Shown here: positions 14,969 through 23,135 of the stretch, piece after piece
How the letters are laid out: each line of letters opens with the position of its first letter
How positions within the stretch are numbered: the stretch's first letter is position 1
Assembly: GCA_900554615.1 (NCBI GenBank)
Contig: USIB01000012.1
Span: forward strand, 1 to 30,269
DNA from: an uncultured Mycoplasmatota bacterium
Lineage (GTDB): Bacteria > Bacillota_I > Bacilli_A > RF39 > UBA660
Reading direction: 5' to 3'
DNA: 30,269 nucleotides
Notes under the pieces: model-generated
The model's database searches: none
The model's input: the letters and a program-made list of their open reading frames with translations, nothing else
What the model was told of the DNA's origin: nothing
Translations under genes and position numbers: made by a program

Positions 14969-16987
14969 TTAACTTTCCTTTTTATTTCTCATATCAATAG
15001 TAGCCTCATTAATAGCATCATCAACTGTCTTAACATCATCAACAATCATACTATACCCGATAGCAGCCCCATACCCATATGGTAACTCTTTAAGTTCTTT
15101 ATATATCTTCCTAGTATAATTAACAACATCTTTTTCACTATACCCTACCATATAAACCAAAAATTCATTACCATCAGTTCTAATAATATCAGTATTTGCC
15201 TCTTGATTAACAATAAGTGTACTAGCTGCCTTCTTTATAATAGTATCTCCTTCTTCATGTCCATGACTATCATTAATATCTTTAATATTATTTAAATCAA
15301 TTACTACAAAAGCCTGTGGATAAATAACATTATCATCCCATTCTTTCATCTTTAAGTTCAAATAAGTCCTATTTTTAAGAGAAGTCATAGCATCAATATA
15401 TTTTAGCTTATCATTATCTTTTAAAGTAGTAGTACTACTCTTCTTTTTCTTTATTAATAAAACAATAAATATAGAGCATAGAATAACAAGTATACTAATT
15501 AAAAATGTAGCAAGCATACTAAACTCATATATTTTAGAATTAGTATTAGTCTTATATTTAATATTATTATAAGATACTGTAGAAACATAATAATTAAACA
15601 TCTCACTAAATACACTATTCTTATTAACATCTCTAATAAGGAAAGAATATTCATATGGTAACTTATCATTATATACTTCTTTAAAATCAGCAAACTTATT
15701 ATTCTTATAATAATTATAAGTATCTCTATCAATTACAACAATACTATCATTCTTAATACCTCTTAACAAATCATCAGTATTATTATAACCAATATTTTTA
15801 ATACCATTATTATTTAAATAATCATTTATATAACTATTCTTCAAAGTAATAACTTCTTTATCTCTTAATCCCTTAATAGTATTAATACCAAAATAATTTT
15901 TAGATAAAACAACATAATCTTCTCTAAATGGAGATATAGTTTTAATAGAATCAATATTTAATCCATTAGAACTAAAATTAGCAAATGCCAAATCAACTTC
16001 TCCTGTAGATAATCCTTTCTTTAACTCTTCAATACTATTATAAGATATAATTTTAAAATCAACCTCAAATAAATCTTCAAATCCACTCAAATAATTAGAA
16101 ATAGTACCAACAAAATCATTTTCCTCTTTATCAGTAAATGGCATATAAGTAACATAACCAACAACATATGAACTAGAATTATATCCCATTCTATCAACTT
16201 CTGTAATATTCTTATCATAGAAGAACTCATTTAAAAAATTATTTTTATAAGAAACATTTTGTTTTTCTTTTTCATAATTAATATAATATTTTTTAACTAT
16301 ATTAAGTAATGTTTTATTATTAATAGTAAGAACATAATTTTTATAAATATCTTCAATATGATATAAAATATTAAAATCATTCTTCATAATAAAATCCATA
16401 TACATATTATAAGGAACAATAGCATATTCAAGTTCATTATTTAATATAGAACTTTCAAGTTCACTAATATCTTCTTTTTGAACATAAGAAATATTTTTAA
16501 CTGAAGAAAGTGTATTACTAATAATTCCCATATCATCACTAAGTACACCAACAGTTTTATTATCTATATCATATACACTGTCCATAGCAGTATCATCAGT
16601 AGATACAACAACATAACTATCTTTATATAACAAAATATCATTATTAGTTAAAGTACTACTACTATCAAGTACTCTAAATGCATTATCTCTAAGAGTATAA
16701 GTACCATTAAGAGAATAAGATACTTTATTAAAATTAATACCATAAGTACTAGTAAAATCATCAAGTAAATCAAAAATTACTCCTTTTCCATTTTTACCAT
16801 ATACTGGAACATCATTATAAACACTAACATCAATTACATTATTAGCATTATCATTAATCCATTTCTTCTCTAATATAGAAAAACTAGAATCATCTTTACT
16901 ATAATTTAATATAAAAATAAGTAAACTTACAACAAAAATAATTCCTACAAGTACAAGTACAATAATCTTATTATTTCTTTTTTTCAT
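14969..16987 (-). CDS. Membrane protein with tandem SBP-like sensor domains and a degenerate GGDEF domain
   Basis: 672 aa. An N-terminal membrane helix (8-27) is followed by two extracytoplasmic solute-binding-protein-3-like modules (about 38-245 and 265-485; GVIFDLLDDF and YVTYMPF-type starts), a second helix (about 495-520) and a cytoplasmic GGDEF-like domain (about 535-665). The fold residues remain (DLNNIKDINDSHGHEEGD), but the active-site loop is DGNEF (605-609) instead of GGDEF. Diguanylate cyclase activity is therefore doubtful. It may sense amino acids or wall fragments and bind nucleotide without cyclising it. No inhibitory-site RxxD is seen five residues before the loop. It lies between the 153-aa gene and YihY in one operon. 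Confidence 0.85.
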   Translation of the reverse strand: MKKRNNKIIVLVLVGIIFVVSLLIFILNYSKDDSSFSILEKKWINDNANNVIDVSVYNDVPVYGKNGKGVIFDLLDDFTSTYGINFNKVSYSLNGTYTLRDNAFRVLDSSSTLTNNDILLYKDSYVVVSTDDTAMDSVYDIDNKTVGVLSDDMGIISNTLSSVKNISYVQKEDISELESSILNNELEYAIVPYNMYMDFIMKNDFNILYHIEDIYKNYVLTINNKTLLNIVKKYYINYEKEKQNVSYKNNFLNEFFYDKNITEVDRMGYNSSSYVVGYVTYMPFTDKEENDFVGTISNYLSGFEDLFEVDFKIISYNSIEELKKGLSTGEVDLAFANFSSNGLNIDSIKTISPFREDYVVLSKNYFGINTIKGLRDKEVITLKNSYINDYLNNNGIKNIGYNNTDDLLRGIKNDSIVVIDRDTYNYYKNNKFADFKEVYNDKLPYEYSFLIRDVNKNSVFSEMFNYYVSTVSYNNIKYKTNTNSKIYEFSMLATFLISILVILCSIFIVLLIKKKKSSTTTLKDNDKLKYIDAMTSLKNRTYLNLKMKEWDDNVIYPQAFVVIDLNNIKDINDSHGHEEGDTIIKKAASTLIVNQEANTDIIRTDGNEFLVYMVGYSEKDVVNYTRKIYKELKELPYGYGAAIGYSMIVDDVKTVDDAINEATIDMRNKKES

Positions 16988-16996
16988 CTTTTCACC

Positions 16997-17458
16997 CTAA
17001 CTTTTTATCCATGTAATATCTTCTAAATTATGATGTTTATTTCCTGTAATAACCTTATCACTCTCTTCACCTTTCCACTTTAAGAAAAAGGAAAAATCAT
17101 AATATTTAAGTTCATCTTCAGTATAATTATCTAAAGTATTTTTAGCAATTTCTTTAGCCTTATCAGCAGAAATACTATCAGAAAGTTCTATTGTTGTATA
17201 AACAATTTTGCCTTGAAGTCTAACACTAACATCATTAACTCCTTCAACATCTTTTACTTCTTCTTTCACACTTTCATAGACCTCATTACTAATCTTAACC
17301 TTGTCAATTCCATCTAATCTATTACCATACTTATTTGAAGAACCACCCACTAGAAGTCTTACAAAAATAACTACCATGATAATAAAAAGTATAAGTGCAA
17401 GTGCACATATAATAGCAAAACCCTTATTTTTATTTATCCATTTTTTTAATTTTTCCAT
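16997..17458 (-). CDS. Single-pass membrane protein, unknown
   Basis: 153 aa. A short basic N-terminus, a hydrophobic helix (about 14-37) and an extracytoplasmic or cytoplasmic domain with VKISNEVYESVKEEVKDVEG and VRLQGKIVYTTIEL. This alternating pattern recalls Asp23/AmaP-type or BON-like folds, but similarity by eye is weak and I do not assign a family. It is the first gene of an operon with the SBP-GGDEF and YihY genes and has a strong promoter. An envelope-related role is likely from the context. Confidence 0.7.
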   Translation of the reverse strand: MEKLKKWINKNKGFAIICALALILFIIMVVIFVRLLVGGSSNKYGNRLDGIDKVKISNEVYESVKEEVKDVEGVNDVSVRLQGKIVYTTIELSDSISADKAKEIAKNTLDNYTEDELKYYDFSFFLKWKGEESDKVITGNKHHNLEDITWIKS

Positions 17459-17489
17459 ATATAATCTCCTTCTTATCTAATACAATAAT

Positions 17490-17518
17490 ATTATACTATA
17501 AGCATAAATATTTATCAA
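17490..17518 (-). promoter_or_regulatory. Sigma-A promoter of the 153-aa/GGDEF/YihY operon
   Basis: On the minus strand TTGATA (17513-17518), a 17-bp spacer and TATAAT (17490-17495), followed by AGAAGGAG before the ATG. Confidence 0.8.
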
Positions 17519-17537
17519 GTATTGTTTAGAAAAAATA

Positions 17538-17566
17538 TTTACATCAAAAAGAAATTCTGCTATAAT
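17538..17566 (+). promoter_or_regulatory. Sigma-A promoter of the MgtC-family gene
   Basis: TTTACA (17538-17543), a 17-bp spacer and TATAAT (17561-17566), then a GTAAGGAG ribosome site before the ATG at 17593. It is divergent from the promoter at 17490-17518, and the two -35 boxes are only 19 bp apart. Confidence 0.85.
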
Positions 17567-17592
17567 ACATATATAAAGTAAGGAGAATAAAA

Positions 17593-18300
17593 ATGAATAA
17601 TTATATAGAATTTTTAATGCAAATAATAGTCTGTTTTCTACTAAGTTCTTGTATAGGTATAGAAAGACAATATCGAAGAAGAGCCGTTAGACTTAGAACA
17701 ATAATATTAGTAAGTATAGGTTCATTCCTATTTGTCCGCTATTCCTTCTCTTTTCCAGACTCTGATATGAATAGAATAGCTTCTCAAGTAGTCGCAGGAA
17801 TAGGTTTTCTAGGAGCAGGAGTTATAATAAAAGATGGAAAATCAGTAAAAGGTCTTACAACTGCTGCCACCCTTTGGTGTGCCGCTGCCATAGGAGTTTT
17901 ATGTTCTGCTAACCTCTTAGTCGAAGCAATAATTGGAACATTATTTATACTATTCACCAACATAATATTAAGAACTGTAAATAGTAAAATAAATCACTTA
18001 AGTGGTAACATAAATTATAATTTATACTACTTCAGTATAATCGCCGAAGAACAAAACGAAAAAGAAATAATAAAAGAATTAAAAAACCTAGTAAAAGATA
18101 ATAAAGGAATAATAAATAATTTAGAAATAAACGATACTGAAAAGGGAAATATAAAAATAGATATATGCATTTGTAGTGAATCAAATATAGATAAACTACC
18201 TGATAAAATAATGAAAAAACTTTTAGATAGAAAAGATGTAATATCAATAAGTCTAAATAAAAAAGATAAAAAATACCAATTTGAAGAAGAAGAACTATAA
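17593..18300 (+). CDS. MgtC/SapB-family membrane protein
   Basis: 235 aa, MgtC/SapB family, linked in other bacteria to Mg2+ limitation and to control of ATP synthase or phosphate balance. The membrane domain has SSCIGIERQYRRRAVRLRTI near residues 18-37, GSFLFVRYSFSFPDSDMNRIA, the family core QVVAGIGFLGAGVI and GLTTAATLWCAAAIG. The C-terminal ~85 residues form a cytosolic ACT-like domain. It is the only full-size plus-strand gene here and is monocistronic, with its own promoter and a terminator shared with convergent sigE. Annotations as Mg2+ transporter are unsafe. Confidence 0.92.
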   Translation: MNNYIEFLMQIIVCFLLSSCIGIERQYRRRAVRLRTIILVSIGSFLFVRYSFSFPDSDMNRIASQVVAGIGFLGAGVIIKDGKSVKGLTTAATLWCAAAIGVLCSANLLVEAIIGTLFILFTNIILRTVNSKINHLSGNINYNLYYFSIIAEEQNEKEIIKELKNLVKDNKGIINNLEINDTEKGNIKIDICICSESNIDKLPDKIMKKLLDRKDVISISLNKKDKKYQFEEEEL

Positions 18301-18314
18301 AAAGTTCTTCTTCT
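18285..18314. terminator. Shared terminator between the convergent MgtC and sigE genes
   Basis: AGAAGAAGAACT (18285-18296) pairs with AGTTCTTCTTCT (18303-18314), a perfect 12-bp stem over the MgtC stop codon, between convergent genes. T-runs are modest on both sides. Confidence 0.65.
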
Positions 18315-18320
18315 CCTATT

Positions 18321-19001
18321 TTACATCTTAATAATATTAGATAACTTCTTAATAACCTTTTTTTCAATCCTAGAAATATAAGATTGTGAAATACCAAGAA
18401 GAGATGCAACCTCTTTTTGTGTCATTTCTTTTTTACCATTTAAACCATACCTAAGTTCAATAATTTCCTTATCTCTCTTGCCTAATTTATCAACTTCCTT
18501 ATACATCAAATGCTTATCAAGTTCATCTTCAATAGGCTTAGTAACAATATCATCATTAGTCCCTAAAACATCTTCCAAATGAAGTTCATTTCCTTCCGAG
18601 TCAAAAGACAAAGAATCCTCAAAAGATACTTCCGTTCTTTTCTTTTTAGTCTTTCTAAGATACATAAGTATCTCATTATCAATACACCTAGAAGCATAAG
18701 TAGCAAGTTTAATATTCTTATCATTCTGATAAGTATTAACACCCTTAATAAGACCAATAGTACCAATAGAAACTAAATCCTCTAAATCAATCTTAGTATT
18801 CTCATATTTCTTAGCCAAAAAAACAACAAGTCTTAAATTATGTTCTATAAGTTTATCTCTTGCCTGCATATCCCCATTTAAAAACTTATTAACATATAGT
18901 TCCTCTTCTTCTCTACTAAGTGGTTCTGGTAATATATCAGTACTACCTACAAAAAACAAATAATTAAGTTTACTAAATATTCTTCTAAGTAATTTTAACA
19001 T
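18321..19001 (-). CDS. sigE: Sporulation sigma factor SigE (pro-sigma-E)
   Basis: The mother-cell sigma factor of early sporulation, 226 aa. Region 2 (HNLRLVVFLAKKYENT, DLVSIGTIGLIKGVNTY, ATYASRCIDNEILMYLR) and region 4 (RYGLNGKKEMTQKEVASLLG, SQSYISRIEKKVIKKL) closely follow Bacillus SigE. The N-terminal ~25 residues (MLKLLRRIFSKLNYLFFVGS) form the hydrophobic pro-sequence expected to be removed by SpoIIGA. The ATG lies inside the last codons of spoIIGA (7-bp overlap), which matches the spoIIGA–sigE operon of spore formers and supports the assignment. Confidence 0.96.
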   Translation of the reverse strand: MLKLLRRIFSKLNYLFFVGSTDILPEPLSREEEELYVNKFLNGDMQARDKLIEHNLRLVVFLAKKYENTKIDLEDLVSIGTIGLIKGVNTYQNDKNIKLATYASRCIDNEILMYLRKTKKKRTEVSFEDSLSFDSEGNELHLEDVLGTNDDIVTKPIEDELDKHLMYKEVDKLGKRDKEIIELRYGLNGKKEMTQKEVASLLGISQSYISRIEKKVIKKLSNIIKM

Positions 19002-19744
19002 TCTCTCACCCTTTCCATAATATCTTTATGCAATATTACATCAACACCATCCATCATACTAACATCAGTAAAACCAACAAGTATATCACCTTTATATAAA
19101 ACACCATCAATAAAAACTTTATCTGGAGATATACATTTAAGTAAACCATTCCCACTAGCAGTATAATAAGGAACTAATAAATACTTATCACCTCTCACAA
19201 ACTTATTAGATAATAAGATAACCATTCTTTTTTTATAAGGATCATATATATTATTACCAGTATCCAAAAAACCTACTACTGATATACTACTACAATCTTT
19301 AAAGTATATGTCAACCTTATAATAATTATTATAATTATTTCTAATTTTCTTAATTTCTTTAATATACAAAATTAAAGTCAATACAGATATAACAATAATA
19401 ATAAAATAACTTAAAAACACACTATCAGATACCCTAATATTAAATAAATATATAAGCCCTCCTAGTAATACACTAAGTAAATACATATACAAAATATTCT
19501 TAATTACATATCCTATACCCTTATATCCAAAAGAAATTAATATTATCAAAATAATACTAACAATCTCAAGCAATATCTTATTAATACTAGTAAATAATAG
19601 TAAAGAAATAACACCTCCCAAAACAGAAGATAGAATTATCCTAATAATACTAGTATTTCTCTTCAAAATAATAGATACACCAAGTAATGTAATAAAATCC
19701 ATAATAATATTAAATACAAAAAATAAATCAATATACACTTTCAT
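18995..19744 (-). CDS. spoIIGA: Sporulation sigma-E factor-processing peptidase SpoIIGA
   Basis: A membrane aspartic protease that matures pro-SigE after a forespore signal, 249 aa. Five hydrophobic helices fill residues 1-128. The protease domain has FLDTGNNIYDP with catalytic Asp161, and a C-terminal ILVGFTD segment. It overlaps sigE by 7 bp. The start is weakly supported: no ribosome site precedes the ATG at 19744, and the terminator of the upstream pilin gene ends 12 bp before it. Transcription must therefore start inside or beyond that terminator, or read through it. No clear Spo0A box is seen. Confidence 0.93.
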   Translation of the reverse strand: MKVYIDLFFVFNIIMDFITLLGVSIILKRNTSIIRIILSSVLGGVISLLLFTSINKILLEIVSIILIILISFGYKGIGYVIKNILYMYLLSVLLGGLIYLFNIRVSDSVFLSYFIIIVISVLTLILYIKEIKKIRNNYNNYYKVDIYFKDCSSISVVGFLDTGNNIYDPYKKRMVILLSNKFVRGDKYLLVPYYTASGNGLLKCISPDKVFIDGVLYKGDILVGFTDVSMMDGVDVILHKDIMERVREC

Positions 19745-19755
19745 ATATTGATTAT

Positions 19756-19793
19756 AAAAAAAAGAATATAAAAATCATGTCGTTTTATATTCT
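19756..19793 (-). terminator. Strong intrinsic terminator of the Flp-type pilin gene
   Basis: On the minus strand AGAATATAAAA pairs with TTTTATATTCT (plus arms 19783-19793 and 19763-19773), followed by eight T. It lies between the pilin stop and the spoIIGA start. Confidence 0.88.
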
Positions 19794-20007
19794 ACTCAAA
19801 CAATTTATTTTCATCTCCAGCACAATAGCCACCGCCTACTTTAGAGCCTTCTACATACTCTTTACCAGATATATTACATCCCATCTTCGTAACAGCATCT
19901 TGTAAATAACCACCAAAAATCTTTACTAATCCTATAGCAACTACTGTTATTAACGAAATAATAAGTACATATTCTACTAATGTCTGTCCTTTTCTATTCA
20001 ACTTCAT
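19792..20007 (-). CDS. Flp-type (type IVb) pilin-like protein
   Basis: 71 aa. A short basic leader MKLNRKG is followed by QTLVEYVLIISLITVVAIGLV, the prepilin-type N-terminus with Gly before the cut, Glu5 of the mature protein and a hydrophobic helix. The C-terminal part has two Cys (GCNIS, GYCAG) that could form a disulfide. No Tad assembly ATPase, secretin, TadE or prepilin peptidase is nearby, so it is an orphan pilin or pseudopilin. It has its own promoter (20036-20064), AAAGGA ribosome site and strong terminator. Confidence 0.82.
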   Translation of the reverse strand: MKLNRKGQTLVEYVLIISLITVVAIGLVKIFGGYLQDAVTKMGCNISGKEYVEGSKVGGGYCAGDENKLFE

Positions 20008-20035
20008 ACTATCGTCCTTTCATATTCTTAAACTA

Positions 20036-20064
20036 ATTGTACTATATTTTTCAAAATAAAGCAA
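20036..20064 (-). promoter_or_regulatory. Promoter of the Flp-type pilin gene
   Basis: On the minus strand TTGCTT (20059-20064), a 17-bp spacer and TACAAT (20036-20041), 29 bp before the ATG. Confidence 0.6.
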
Positions 20065-20139
20065 TAACATTTCCAATCTTTTTACATTTAATTTTAAAAT
20101 ATTATACTTAACCTCCCATATAGTAACTATATTAAACCT

Positions 20140-20171
20140 TATGATAGAGACAACATTTTGGCTCTATCATA
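20140..20171. terminator. Second hairpin downstream of pnp
   Basis: TATGATAGAG (20140-20149) pairs perfectly with CTCTATCATA (20162-20171). No T-run follows on either strand. It may back up the pnp terminator or protect the 3' end from exonucleases. Confidence 0.45.
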
Positions 20172-20206
20172 CCACGAAAGACTTATTTTATATAAGGCTG
20201 AAATGG

Positions 20207-20239
20207 CCAAAAGAAAAGAACTTATTTAAGTAAGTCCTT
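20207..20239 (-). terminator. pnp terminator overlapping the stop codon
   Basis: On the minus strand AAGGACTTA pairs with TAAGTTCTT (plus arms 20231-20239 and 20216-20224, one G-U pair), followed by T-rich TTTCTTTT. The TAA stop codon at 20222-20224 is the start of the second arm. Confidence 0.7.
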
Positions 20240-22357
20240 TCTTGATAAATTAAGTTTACCCTTCTTATCATATCCAGTAGCAACTGCTATTACCTCATCC
20301 CCTACTTTAAATAAATCACTAGGTTTATCAACCCTCTTAGTATCAAGTTGAGATACATGAATAAGTCCTTCACATCCAGGCCATAATTCAACAAATACAC
20401 CAAAGTCTTGAATAGATACTACTTTACAAGTATAAGTCTTACCAATCTCTACTTCTCTAGCAATATCCTTAATTCTATCAGCAGTTCTATTAATAACATC
20501 TCTATCAGTATGATAAATAATAACTCTACCATCATCTTCCAAATCAACCTTAACAGCATTAATATCATTAACAGTATTAACATTACTACATTCTAAGATA
20601 ATCTTCGTAATCATCTCTCCACCACGGCCAATAACATCTTTAATCTTATCTGGATTAATCATAAATACCTCAGTCTTAGGAGCATACTTAGATACATCTT
20701 CTCTAGGTTTAGATATCTGTTTCTCAATAACATCTAATATCTCAAATCTAGCCTTCTTAGCTTGTGCTAAAGCCTCTTTTAATATTTCTCTATTAATACC
20801 ATCAATCTTAATATCCATTTGAAGTGCCGTAATACCATCACGAGTTCCTGCTACTTTAAAGTCCATATCCCCAAGATGATCTTCCATACCTTGAATATCA
20901 GTAAGAATAGTATAATCATCTTCATGAGTAATAAGTCCCATAGCAATACCCGCTACTGGTTTCTTAATAGGAACACCCGCAGCCATAAGAGCCATCGTAC
21001 CAGCACAAATAGTAGCCTGACTACTAGAACCATTACTCTCTAATATTTCACTAACAACTCTTATCGTATAAGGAAACTCTTCCTCACTAGGAATAACATA
21101 AGAAAGTGCTCTCTCTCCTAATGCACCATGACCAATTTCTCTTCTACCAGGAGCACCATATCTACCAGTTTCACCTACTGAGAAAGGTGGAAAGTTATAA
21201 TGAAGCATAAATCTCTTAGCATCTTCAATACCAAGTCCATCAAGAATTTGATGTTCTCCAAGAGCTCCAAGTGTAACAGTAGCTAAACTTTGTGTTTGTC
21301 CTCTAGTAAATAAAGCACTGCCATGACATCTAGGTAATAAATCAATATCTGTAGATAATGGTCTAATCTCATCCATTTTTCTACCATCAGCTCTAGTCTT
21401 CTCTTTAACAACAATATTTCTAAATAATTCATACTCAATACCATGGAATATTAAAGCCACCTTAGTAAGTAATTCTTTTAATTCTTCAGGTTTCATCGTA
21501 TCTTCATTTTCACTCTTATACTTTTCTATTACTTCTTCTTCTAAGTTATCAATAGCACTATATTTCTCTAACTTATCTTTAATTCTAAGAGCCTTATCAA
21601 GTCTCTCTCTAACAATACTATCTACTTCACTTCTAAGTTCTAAAGTTATTTCTAACTTCTCATATTCCATCTTTTCTACGCCAATAGCCTTAATAACTTC
21701 TTCCTCAAAAGCAATTAACTTCTTAATAGCTTCATGACCAAACATTAATGCCTCAAGCATATCATCTTCCGAAGCCTCCCTAGCCCCAGCTTCAACCATG
21801 TTAATAGCATCCTTTGTTCCTGCTACTGTAAGGTCTATATCAGACTTCTCACTTTGTTCTACAGTAGGATTAATAACAAATTCACCATCTACTCTACCAA
21901 CTTTAACAGCTGCTACTGGACCATTAAAAGGTATCTTACTAATACAAGTAGCAAGTGAAGAACCAAATAATGCTGTAAGCTCTGGCGAATTATCTTGATC
22001 TACTGATAACACCGTATTAACAATCTGTACTTCATTCTTAAAATCCTCAGGAAATAAAGGTCTAAGAGGTCTATCAATCATACGAGCCGCAAGTGTCGCA
22101 GCATCAGTAGGTCTACCCTCTCTCTTAATAAATCCTCCAGGTATTTTACCTACAGAATATAACTTTTCTTGGTATAAAACCATAAGTGGAAAGAAATCAG
22201 ATAATAGATTAGCACTCTTACTAACAACAGCAGTACTAAGTACTACAGTATCTCCATATCTAACAAGTACTGCTCCATCAGCTTGTTTAGCAACTTGTCC
22301 ATGTTCTACTACTATCTTTCTTCCATAAAAATCTAACTCAAATACTTTCTTATCCAT
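20222..22357 (-). CDS. pnp: Polyribonucleotide nucleotidyltransferase (PNPase)
   Basis: A phosphorolytic 3'-5' exoribonuclease of mRNA decay, 711 aa. Two RNase PH-type domains flank an all-helical linker, with FFPLMVLYQEK and GGFIKREGRPTD in the first and RGQTQSLATVTLG and GTMALMAAGVPIKKPVAGIAMG in the second. The catalytic pair in DHLGDMDFKVAGT is present. A KH domain (MINPDKIKDVIGRGGEMITK) and a C-terminal S1 domain (GKTYTCKVVSIQDFGVFVEL) follow. It starts 4 bp after the 110-aa gene, with its ribosome site (AAAAGGAGTAG) inside that gene, in the rpsO–(110 aa)–pnp order related to the classic rpsO–pnp pair. Confidence 0.97.
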   Translation of the reverse strand: MDKKVFELDFYGRKIVVEHGQVAKQADGAVLVRYGDTVVLSTAVVSKSANLLSDFFPLMVLYQEKLYSVGKIPGGFIKREGRPTDAATLAARMIDRPLRPLFPEDFKNEVQIVNTVLSVDQDNSPELTALFGSSLATCISKIPFNGPVAAVKVGRVDGEFVINPTVEQSEKSDIDLTVAGTKDAINMVEAGAREASEDDMLEALMFGHEAIKKLIAFEEEVIKAIGVEKMEYEKLEITLELRSEVDSIVRERLDKALRIKDKLEKYSAIDNLEEEVIEKYKSENEDTMKPEELKELLTKVALIFHGIEYELFRNIVVKEKTRADGRKMDEIRPLSTDIDLLPRCHGSALFTRGQTQSLATVTLGALGEHQILDGLGIEDAKRFMLHYNFPPFSVGETGRYGAPGRREIGHGALGERALSYVIPSEEEFPYTIRVVSEILESNGSSSQATICAGTMALMAAGVPIKKPVAGIAMGLITHEDDYTILTDIQGMEDHLGDMDFKVAGTRDGITALQMDIKIDGINREILKEALAQAKKARFEILDVIEKQISKPREDVSKYAPKTEVFMINPDKIKDVIGRGGEMITKIILECSNVNTVNDINAVKVDLEDDGRVIIYHTDRDVINRTADRIKDIAREVEIGKTYTCKVVSIQDFGVFVELWPGCEGLIHVSQLDTKRVDKPSDLFKVGDEVIAVATGYDKKGKLNLSRKDLLK

Positions 22358-22361
22358 ATCT

Positions 22362-22694
22362 CTACTCCTTTTCTTTTACTTGATTCTTATAATCATTAAT
22401 TTTTTTAAGTATTCTTCTTTTACTCATATTTTGTTTTTCAACAGATATAATATCACTAAAAGGTATAAATGGACCATTAATAAATAGACATCCTATTTCA
22501 TTTTCATAGCTTGTTAAAGCACCAAAAACTTTATATTTTTTCCCAGTCAATAAATCAATATACCTATTATTTTTTGTAGGTTTAACTATCGTTTGTCTAA
22601 TAGCTTCATGATAGTAAGCAGTTTCTCCATTTCTTCTATACTCTATTTTAGTTATCATACTTATATTAGCAAAATACAAATCATTTATATTCAT
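22362..22694 (-). CDS. 110-aa protein between rpsO and pnp, unknown
   Basis: A small soluble protein with a beta-rich start (DLYFANISMITKIEYRRNGE), a central IDLLTGKKYKVFG strand and a basic helical tail (MSKRRILKKINDYKNQVKEKE) that could bind RNA. It has no signal peptide or membrane helix. It sits between rpsO and pnp with 4 bp to pnp and an AGGAGG ribosome site. Its position suggests a link with RNA or translation, but I recognise no family. Confidence 0.75.
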   Translation of the reverse strand: MNINDLYFANISMITKIEYRRNGETAYYHEAIRQTIVKPTKNNRYIDLLTGKKYKVFGALTSYENEIGCLFINGPFIPFSDIISVEKQNMSKRRILKKINDYKNQVKEKE

Positions 22695-22711
22695 AAAAAC
22701 CTCCTATAAAT

Positions 22712-22737
22712 ATAAAGACACTCAAAAAAGAGTGCCT
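22712..22737 (-). terminator. Hairpin between rpsO and the 110-aa gene
   Basis: On the minus strand AGGCACTC pairs with GAGTGTCT (plus arms 22730-22737 and 22716-22723, one G-U) around a T6 loop, followed by TTATATTT. The tail is short, so partial termination or an RNA processing site is likely; either could lower pnp relative to rpsO. Confidence 0.55.
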
Positions 22738-22748
22738 ACTTTTATTAA

Positions 22749-23018
22749 TTATTTTCTTAATCCTAATTTTGCAACTACATCTCTGTATCTCTTAACATCA
22801 GTCTTAACAAGATAGTTTAATAAACTTCTTCTTTTACCAACTTTAATTAAAAGTCCTCTCTTAGAAGCTTTATCTTGTTTGTTATTCTTAAGATGTTCAG
22901 TTAAAGCATTAATCTCATTAGTAAGAATAGCTATTTGTACTTCAGGAGAACCTGTATCTTTACTATCTCTAGCAAATTCTTTAATGATTTGTGCTTTCTT
23001 TTCTTTATTTAAAGCCAT
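22749..23018 (-). CDS. rpsO: 30S ribosomal protein S15
   Basis: 89 aa, binds the central domain of 16S rRNA in early 30S assembly. The family features KDTGSPEVQIAILTNEI (about 19-35), LTEHLKNNKQDKASKRGLL and the end LVKTDVKRYRDVVAKLGLRK are intact. AAGGAGGAAA lies before the ATG. It is first in the rpsO–(110 aa)–pnp group, with a good promoter and a structured leader that may mediate S15 autoregulation. Confidence 0.98.
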   Translation of the reverse strand: MALNKEKKAQIIKEFARDSKDTGSPEVQIAILTNEINALTEHLKNNKQDKASKRGLLIKVGKRRSLLNYLVKTDVKRYRDVVAKLGLRK

Positions 23019-23056
23019 TATATTTTCCTCCTTATCTTATTTTCACCTTTAACCTA

Positions 23057-23094
23057 GTTATGGTAAGAGGTACCAGTAACAAAGTTCAAGGAAC
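23057..23094 (-). promoter_or_regulatory. Structured rpsO leader, possible S15 autoregulatory RNA
   Basis: In the ~80-nt leader GTTACTGGTA pairs with TACCATAAC with one bulged C (plus 23057-23080), and a small GTTC-CTT-GAAC stem lies upstream (23084-23094). S15 leaders in Firmicutes use such structures to bind S15 and block translation. The exact match to a known class is not established by eye. Confidence 0.5.
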
Positions 23095-23100
23095 ATATTA

Positions 23101-23129
23101 ATAATACACTATATTTTACTATTTGTAAA
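23101..23129 (-). promoter_or_regulatory. rpsO promoter
   Basis: On the minus strand TTTACA (23124-23129), a 17-bp spacer and TATTAT (23101-23106). The -35 box lies only 7 bp from the 26-bp repeat at 23137, so the accessory segment stops right at the rpsO promoter. Confidence 0.75.
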
Positions 23130-23135
23130 TAGTTT

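Noticed and set aside
19774..19785. Spo0A box (TGTCGAA-like) before spoIIGA
   Set aside because: The sequence is TGTCGTT and sits in a terminator loop; the match is too weak to call.
20085..20125. Ribosome-site-like GGGAGG on the minus strand upstream of the pilin gene
   Set aside because: No start codon or open frame of useful length follows it.
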